64,000 nucleotides of DNA from Cerrena zonata (taxonomy: Eukaryota > Basidiomycota > Agaricomycetes > Polyporales > Cerrenaceae). A model generated the notes under the pieces. The model saw nothing but the letters and a program-made list of their open reading frames with translations, ran no database searches and had not been told where the DNA came from. The stretch spans positions 248,001 to 312,000 of the forward strand of contig JASBNA010000027.1 of assembly GCA_038087015.1 (NCBI GenBank), read 5' to 3'. A program made the position numbers and the translations under genes. Of this stretch, positions 58,221-64,000 are shown one piece after another; position 1 is the first letter of the stretch; each line of letters opens with the position of its first letter.

Positions 58221-58562
58221 TCTACGAAAATTTACCCTCTACTAACTTGATACTAGAAAAATATAAATGGTGAATTAATATTAGCAAATGTTCACGCAAT
58301 TCCGTCAACATTTACGTGTGTATTAATAAATATATGATGATTTCTAGACATTCGATTGCAAAATTGCTGCAAGCAAAATTCGTATTTTTTTTTTTTTGTA
58401 AAAAAAAAGGGCAGTTTCTCGCAACTCCGTAAGACGTTGCTATTGCCATGGACAATTGCTGTTCACACTAATGATCGAAGTAGAACCAGTATATAAGAAG
58501 AATGAATTCAATGAGGTCTCAATTGATTTGAACTTTTCATTAACTGAAATATATTATACAAA
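58221..58562. promoter_or_regulatory. Aldo-keto reductase 1 promoter
   Basis: 342 bp with T- and A-runs (58386-58408) and TATATAAG near 58490-58497 as a probable TATA box. No oxidative-stress (Yap1-type) site found. Confidence 0.45.
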
Positions 58563-59540
58563 ATGTCTCAAAAATTAGCTACCGAAATTGACCTCCCATT
58601 AAACGATGGCCACAGAATTCCGGCTTTAGCCATTGGTACTCTTCCTCCAGATCTTCCACAAAGGGTCACTGCACAAGTTATTACTGCTGTCAAAGCAGGT
58701 TACCGTCATATTGATACTGCTTGGTACTACGGTACAGAAAAATATGTCGGGGAAGCTTTGAAACATTTGTTTGCAGAAGGTTATAAACGTGAAGATCTTT
58801 TCATTACCACCAAAGTCTGGCATTCTTTCTGGCACAGTCCAGAAAAATCATTGGATAAATCTTTATCTGATTTGGGAATTTCATACGTTGATTTGCTTTT
58901 ACAGCATTGGCCTGTTTGTTCCCATGGTGATGAAAATGGGCTTCCATCTGAACCAATGGAAGGCGATTATGTTAAATATGATGATGATCCAGTAACTGGA
59001 ACAAAATTCATTGATGTTTATAACGCCATTGAAGATATTAAGCTAAACACTAATAAAGTGAAATCAGTTGGTATTTCTAACTACTCAATTCCAAAATTAA
59101 AGCAATTGTTACCAAAGGTTAAGAAATTTGTCCCTGCTGTCAATCAAATCGAATTATCACCTCATTTACCTCAAAAAGATTTGACTGATTTTTGTGATCA
59201 ACATAAAATCATTGTGTCTGCTTATAGTCCTGTTGGTGGTACTGGTGCTCCTGTTGTGAAGGACCCTTATGTTGTTGAACTTGCTACGAAATATGGCGTT
59301 GAACCTAATGATATCACTAACGCTTATCACATTTTAAATAACCGGGTATCCATTCCAAGAAGCTTCAATCACGATAGAATTAAAAAGGCCATCATATTGC
59401 CTCGTCTTACAAAGGATGAATTGGACAGTCTCTATAAACTCGGAGAGGAAAATCCAAGAAGATACACAAATGATCCTTGGGGTTACGGTTTAGGCTTCAG
59501 ATGGTGGGATGGTGATACTCTTTCCAAAGAATTTGATTAA
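58563..59540 (+). CDS. Aldo-keto reductase (AKR3-like), copy 1
   Basis: The 325-residue TIM-barrel NADPH oxidoreductase has the catalytic tetrad Asp51, Tyr56 ('HIDTAWYYGTE'), Lys84 ('TTKVW') and His115 ('LLQHWP'). 'KSVGISNYSIPKLKQLL' and 'VNQIELSPHLPQKDL' are family motifs, and 'IPRSFNHDRIKKAI' corresponds to the coenzyme-binding loop. It resembles the Ara1/YDL124W-type yeast reductases that reduce aldehydes, 2-oxo esters or D-arabinose. The substrate cannot be told from sequence. It is a tandem paralogue of the next gene, in the same orientation. Length and start are standard. Confidence 0.95.
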   Translation: MSQKLATEIDLPLNDGHRIPALAIGTLPPDLPQRVTAQVITAVKAGYRHIDTAWYYGTEKYVGEALKHLFAEGYKREDLFITTKVWHSFWHSPEKSLDKSLSDLGISYVDLLLQHWPVCSHGDENGLPSEPMEGDYVKYDDDPVTGTKFIDVYNAIEDIKLNTNKVKSVGISNYSIPKLKQLLPKVKKFVPAVNQIELSPHLPQKDLTDFCDQHKIIVSAYSPVGGTGAPVVKDPYVVELATKYGVEPNDITNAYHILNNRVSIPRSFNHDRIKKAIILPRLTKDELDSLYKLGEENPRRYTNDPWGYGLGFRWWDGDTLSKEFD

Positions 59541-59927
59541 ATATATTATTTAACAATAAAATACTTTTTCGTAAACGTCTTGTAGTTGAAGGCTTTTCAC
59601 ACCTTCATCGTAAATTGCTTGAAAATTGCAGCCATTTTTTTTTTCTCCGTTTTTGCATTCTTGATTTCGGTAAAGGGTAGCTTGCCTTACTGAAAAACAC
59701 GCTTGTATTATCAACGTCAACCGGAAAAGAGATTTGCCAATATATATAGCTTCACTCACTGTCGTGAAGTCCATTGACTGAAATTAGTTTCCCTATTTGT
59801 TGTATGTCTCAAAATAAGCGGGATCTTGTTTTTCTCAAAGCAAGCAAAAGATCCCTCGATCATTATAAATACTACAACTAATTCCTACACTTTAATTAAA
59901 CAATAATCATTCAATCATCATTTAATA
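59541..59927. promoter_or_regulatory. Spacer and promoter of aldo-keto reductase 2
   Basis: 387 bp, AT-rich, with ATTATAAATAC near 59862-59872 as a possible TATA box. The minus-strand ORF in it has no family features. Confidence 0.4.
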
Positions 59928-60914
59928 ATGAGTTCGATTCCTCTTGCAACAGATATTTACTTCAATTTAAGTAATGGACAAAAAATTCCTGCTTTAGGGG
60001 TTGGTACGTCTCCACCTGATAATAAGCCTGCGGTTAAAGAGCAAGTTATCACTGCTGTTAAAGCTGGATATCGACAAATTGATACTGCTTGGTATTATGG
60101 TACCGAGCAGTATGTTGGAGAAGCTCTAAAAGAATTGTTTGAAGAAGGAGTGGTGAAGAGAGAAGAATTGTATATTGTTACAAAATATTGGCCATCTTTA
60201 TATAATAATCCTGAAGAATCAATTAATCAATCTTTGAAAAGATTACAACTCGACTATGTTGATTTATTATTACAACATTATCCCGTTGCATTTAAAAGTG
60301 GGCCAGATGGCCTGCCAGTTGTGCCTTTAGATGAGGCTGGAAACCTTATATATGATGATGATCCAGTAACTGGAAATAAATTTATTGAAAGTTATCATAA
60401 ACTTGAAGACCTTTTAGAAAATACGACCAAGGTCAAAGCAATTGGAATTTCAAATTATTCCAATCCGAAATTACGCAAATTGTTAGCAGCTGTTAAAAAG
60501 CATAAACCGGTGGTCAATCAACTCGAAGTTCATCCTCTTTTGCCTCAACAGGATATTATTGACTTCAACAATCAAAATGGTATAAGAGTAGCTGGATTTT
60601 CACCCGTTGGTAGTGGTGGTGCCCCAGTGCTCAAGCTTCCATTAGTTAATCAATTGGCTGAAAAATATAATGTCAGTCCCAATGAGGTTGCAAATGCCTA
60701 TCTTATCTTACAGGGAGTCCCATCCTTACCTAGGACATCCAATTTGGAAAGAATCAAAACTAATATACGACTCCCACCATTAACAAGAGAAGAAAGAGAT
60801 CAATTATATCAATTGGGAGTTGAAAATCCTGAAAGATTCATTAACGAACCATGGGGACGTGGTCTTGGCTTAAAGTGGTTCAAAGGAGATAACTTGAGTG
60901 TTGAATTCGATTGA
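59928..60914 (+). CDS. Aldo-keto reductase (AKR3-like), copy 2
   Basis: The 328-residue paralogue of the preceding gene shares its layout: 'QIDTAWYYGTEQYVGEAL', the Lys in 'VTKYW', the His in 'LLQHYPV', 'KAIGISNYSNPKLRKLL', 'VNQLEVHPLLPQQDI' and the shared 'YDDDPVTG.KFI' insert. The tetrad is complete. The differences (Tyr for Trp after the catalytic His, Tyr-Trp for Val-Trp after the Lys, and the 90s loop) are at or near the active-site rim, so substrate preference may have diverged. It arose by tandem duplication, but the two are diverged enough to be old. Cytosolic NADPH-dependent activity is inferred. Confidence 0.95.
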   Translation: MSSIPLATDIYFNLSNGQKIPALGVGTSPPDNKPAVKEQVITAVKAGYRQIDTAWYYGTEQYVGEALKELFEEGVVKREELYIVTKYWPSLYNNPEESINQSLKRLQLDYVDLLLQHYPVAFKSGPDGLPVVPLDEAGNLIYDDDPVTGNKFIESYHKLEDLLENTTKVKAIGISNYSNPKLRKLLAAVKKHKPVVNQLEVHPLLPQQDIIDFNNQNGIRVAGFSPVGSGGAPVLKLPLVNQLAEKYNVSPNEVANAYLILQGVPSLPRTSNLERIKTNIRLPPLTREERDQLYQLGVENPERFINEPWGRGLGLKWFKGDNLSVEFD

Positions 60915-61214
60915 GGTACATAGCTTTATTCTGAATGTCTTTCTTTTTAATAGATCTACATTAATTAGATTTAATCCTTGAAATCTGTAGTTATATAATC
61001 AAAAAATCACCCAACTTCTTCACCTCCCTAAATTCACAATTGGTCCTTGTCTAGATGATCAGTTTATCATTCAATGTAACCAGAAACTAGTTGTCGATGG
61101 ACAAAAATAGGAAAAAATTATTCGAAGACCGATCTTCGGTACGCAATAAAAAATCAAGTATATCTCTTTCTTTTTCCCTAATTTCTATTATACAATCTGA
61201 TAATCATAGAAAGA
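60915..61214. promoter_or_regulatory. Upstream region of the CREG-like gene
   Basis: 300 bp. GAAGACCGATCTTCGGT (61123-61139) contains a short inverted repeat. Nothing else is seen. Confidence 0.35.
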
Positions 61215-61934
61215 ATGGTCAAACACTCACCAACGATAGTATTACTCTGTCTTTTCTTAAAGGTTTTGTTAGCTTCGCCAATTGACTTTCTTAGCGGTCT
61301 CCTTATCAAAAATAATATTTTTGATGATCGCGTACAGATTGGAGGCCCTATTGACGATGAATTCCCCACGGTTGAAGAAGGAGCTGACGTTGCCAGAACT
61401 TTAGTCAATAGAGAGTCTTTGGTTAACGTCAATACTTTTACCAAGATCAAGGACTCGGACGACTCGGAGACTTTAATTCCTGTCTCTTCAATGGAATATT
61501 ACGCCGATTGTGATAATGATGGGGACCCTTATTGGTTGGTAATCGATATTGGCTCTACTTTTCAAAACATAAAGCATGGTTCCGAATATACTTTCACTAT
61601 AAGAGCTGGTGACCATCCTAGTGGCGAAAAAGTTGATGAGAACTATCCTGGGGGTAGAAGCTGGTCTCCAGCTGGATCTCCACGAGTTAACCTTCGGGGT
61701 ACGTTGCAAAACGTCACTTTCGAGAACCCTCTTGATCTCATCCACTTGGAACACTGTTTCGTTAAAAAACATCCTGATGCCAAATGGTGGCTACCATCAA
61801 ATGCAGTTACTCCTCATAAAGCTCATTGGGTAAAATTTGTTGTATCAGGGGTTTATTTTGTTGGAGGTTTTGGTGATCGTGCTTACATCGGTCCAATTGA
61901 TTCAAAATTATATCATTCAGCCAAAATAGTTTAA
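61215..61934 (+). CDS. Secreted CREG-like protein (PNPOx-fold)
   Basis: The 239-residue protein starts with a signal peptide ('TIVLLCLFLKVLLASP', about residues 6-21). The rest looks like the CREG/pyridoxamine-oxidase-like fold: 'ARTLVNRESLVNVNTFTKI', 'PVSSMEYYADCDNDGDPYWL', 'SEYTFTIRAGDH', 'LRGTLQNV' and the C-terminal 'GGFGDRAYIGPIDSKLY'. These fit the family's pattern of early-strand Ala-Arg-x-Leu, Pro-x-S, and a final 'GGFG..A.I....Y'. One glycosylation sequon is visible (Asn-Val-Thr). CREG proteins are secretory or vacuolar glycoproteins without demonstrated flavin catalysis, so no reaction is claimed. The identification is from motif pattern and is moderate. Confidence 0.72.
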   Translation: MVKHSPTIVLLCLFLKVLLASPIDFLSGLLIKNNIFDDRVQIGGPIDDEFPTVEEGADVARTLVNRESLVNVNTFTKIKDSDDSETLIPVSSMEYYADCDNDGDPYWLVIDIGSTFQNIKHGSEYTFTIRAGDHPSGEKVDENYPGGRSWSPAGSPRVNLRGTLQNVTFENPLDLIHLEHCFVKKHPDAKWWLPSNAVTPHKAHWVKFVVSGVYFVGGFGDRAYIGPIDSKLYHSAKIV

Positions 61935-64000
61935 TTTCTTTTATTTCAAAGTATTCTTTTATAGGTATATAGCTTAACTTATAGGTAGTTTTCAAGACTT
62001 ATAATAACTATGTAATCTTTCCGAATCCAGGCACTCGAAGAACATTCGTAGGAGTATCTCTTGTACCATGCCCATGAGGTGTATTAAACAGCCTTGATAG
62101 CGTTTTATGAAATATTTCAAGACAGTACTAAAACCTAATCTAAATTAAGTCACAATAAAGGATTAATAAATCCCTGATGCAATTTTTGTTCAATTTTGCA
62201 AAAAATGTGATAAAAAGTGAAGAAGTTGAAAAAGACTCTCACTTAACAACTACTTTCTTGAAAGCAATGATTATTCTTCTAAGTTATTCCCAGCATATTG
62301 GACCTCTCAGAGCTAAGTCAAGTCCGATCATCCTTCTTCTTTCACTCTGGCTGCAAAATTTTCGATTCAAAAATCATTGAAAAAATTACCCCAAAAAAAA
62401 TCTTTCATCGAAAAGGTTCATTATAAAAAAAAAAAAAATCAAAAGATTTGACTGCAAATTTCCCGATTTAATGTAAAACTTTTAATGCTGGAATCGAACC
62501 AATGGCATCCAAGCAGTTGGTAAATATAAAAAATGTGGTCCTCCAGGGCCAAAATCAGCCAATACCTTCATGAATGCCCACTCCTCCCACCAAACCTCAC
62601 TTCCCGTCATAACAGAACCCTTGATTCCCACCCCTCCAAAACAACCAAAGCTCATCACACCTTTTGATCAGCTCGCCAACAACAAGTTGACACCTCGATC
62701 TTCACCATATGCAAAATATTATCAACAAATCGACTGTTTCGCAAGAGTACACTTCCCTTTGCAAACTGTCCGACATTAAAGATGGTTTTAGGAAGGGCAT
62801 TACAAAGTTCGTTCAGTCTGGCTGTTAATGTGTTCAAAAAAACTTATGGTTCGGACTGTAGCTCGTACGTGTAAACTTTACCTTAAGCATTAAAATGGCC
62901 CCTAATACAGTAAAACAAAACTAGTATGAGGTTGTAAATTACAGTCTTATCACATAAATTCAAATCCCAAATCGTCTTAAAACCCTAGCTTTAGATTTTT
63001 CTTCTCTGCTCCTAACAAAACAACATCAGATTTAACAGAAGTGTCATTTAATTTCAAAAGATGATAAGAATTCTTGATATAATCAATTTATATGACTTTT
63101 TTAGGCTCTAAGCAAAAACACACTCAATTCCAAAACATCAGTTATATATTGCCATTTGCTTAAAGATTCATGCTGAGCTACACATCGCACTATATCAAAG
63201 TCTCTTGGAAAATATAACAAAAACCAACCTGTAAAGTTTAGTGGAAAAAAGCGATACGTAACCTCGTAGATTTGCGGTATTCGTCCTTAAAGCTAATGAA
63301 ACATACTTATCATGATAAAACAAAATATAGCAGAGAGTGATATCTAGAATAGAATAGTTTACTACGCTTCTATGTGCATGAACATATATAAATAAAACAA
63401 AAAAATAACTCAGCAAGGAAAACAAAAAAAGGCTCTAAAAACAACCTCATTCAACTTTCCAATTTTTGATTGTGAGCTTTCGTACATCCTTTTCGACTTT
63501 TCTTGATTTGAATGTCATCGAATATAAAAAGCGCGATAACAGAAATAGATCTCACTGCGTCTTTTAGTCGTAGTCGATTTTTATCAACAGAAAGAAACAT
63601 AAATGTCCCTCCAAGAAATAATAAAGAAAATATTCTACTCAAGTTAATAAACCGAGTTGGAACTATACTACAAAATGCAGCAAAAAAAATTAGCAAAGGA
63701 CATCATGACCGCCAAAAGAATGACTGTAAGAAGCTAAATGTCATATGTGATCTCAAGAATCAATGCATTCATAAACACAAGGTACGTCAAGCCGATGATT
63801 ATTATGACCGTGTTCCTTGAGGCTCATCAAACAAAAACTAGTCATTGAGATACACTGATAAAAACTAGAATCCTCTGGTTCTACGACAAAAATCGACTCA
63901 GTCTGTCGGATTTTGGTCTTATGTATACTAATGTATATTTAAATGCTATCTTCAAACCCTTTGATTTGGTAATTATTAGTAGCATTGAGTAGATCAAACT
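61935..64000. other. Long gene-poor 3' end of the window
   Basis: Over 2 kb with no recognisable gene. Open stretches at 62502-62870 (several short frames, see findings) and 63512-63820 are the only candidates. A GGTTCGATTCC-like pol III B box on the minus strand (about 62488-62498) is not part of a foldable tRNA. The length suggests an upstream regulatory region for a gene beyond the right edge, or an unrecognised non-coding RNA. Confidence 0.4.
63512..63820 (+). CDS. Doubtful small ORF (102 aa)
   Basis: ATG-initiated, Lys/Asn-rich, basic reading frame ('MSSNIKSAITEIDLTASFSR...') with four Cys near the C-terminus. No family is recognised, no conserved neighbour supports it and the composition is close to AT-rich chance. 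A GTACGT near 63781 could be a splice donor. Listed only because it is the longest ATG ORF in the right-hand spacer. Confidence 0.2.
   Translation: MSSNIKSAITEIDLTASFSRSRFLSTERNINVPPRNNKENILLKLINRVGTILQNAAKKISKGHHDRQKNDCKKLNVICDLKNQCIHKHKVRQADDYYDRVP

Noticed and set aside
62480..62555. Minus-strand tRNA near a GGTTCGATTCC B box
   Set aside because: No matching A box at the right distance, and acceptor and T stems do not pair.

Overview
The window is nuclear DNA from a budding yeast (Saccharomycotina). It is AT-rich and gene-dense, and its genes are mostly single-exon. The few introns are short, with GTATGT donors and TACTAAC or TATTAAC branch sites. Most products are recognisable single-copy yeast orthologues. 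Several features point to the CUG-Ser1 (Candida/Debaryomyces) clade: a bacterial-type PI-PLC like the Candida PLC2/PLC3 proteins, and several rare CTG codons at positions where, from memory, relatives carry Ser, Thr or Ala. If so, Leu at CTG in a standard translation should be read as Ser. I cannot name the species.

Layout. 1-5 kb: partial TTI1, DPB3, MRPL27, a small unknown ORF, and a peroxisomal D-amino-acid oxidase. 5-13.6 kb: a long promoter, then ENG1 (secreted GH81 endo-1,3-beta-glucanase), GRH1, tRNA-Thr(AGU), EMI1-like and RHO3. 14-24 kb: UTP5, SMP3, RPT3, SHE9/MDM33 and a Zn2Cys6 regulator. 24-31 kb: PI-PLC, a sugar-transporter-like MFS gene, SFH5 and LIG4. 31-38 kb: a repeat-rich intergenic region, a CAF120/SKG3-like PH protein, RNR2 behind a promoter rich in MluI boxes, and TSR3. 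38-48 kb: OXP1 (5-oxoprolinase), VRL1 (VPS9-ankyrin) and SGT2. 48-56 kb: RSN1-type channel-like protein, RCR1/2-like, SPO11, IPP1 and RAD57. 56-62 kb: MAF1, two tandem aldo-keto reductases and a secreted CREG-like protein. The last 2 kb shows no convincing gene.

Functional themes are ordinary housekeeping. Genome maintenance is represented by TTI1, DPB3, LIG4, RNR2, SPO11 and RAD57. Ribosome and growth control is represented by UTP5, TSR3, MRPL27, MAF1 and the tRNA. Secretion, polarity and cell wall functions are represented by ENG1, RHO3, GRH1, SMP3, RCR and VRL1. No operon-like logic is expected or seen.

Points worth a second look: (1) four otherwise well-conserved genes (ENG1, LIG4, OXP1, VRL1) carry nine apparent single-base frameshifts, mostly in short homopolymers, which looks more like assembly error than decay but needs reads; (2) intergenic arrays with a 12-14 bp period recur at four sites, most strikingly between LIG4 and CAF120; (3) likely Ace2 sites stand before ENG1 and MluI boxes before RNR2 and RAD57; (4) SPO11 needs a short intron with an unusual donor. 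I found no CRISPR array, transposon ORF or prokaryote-like system.
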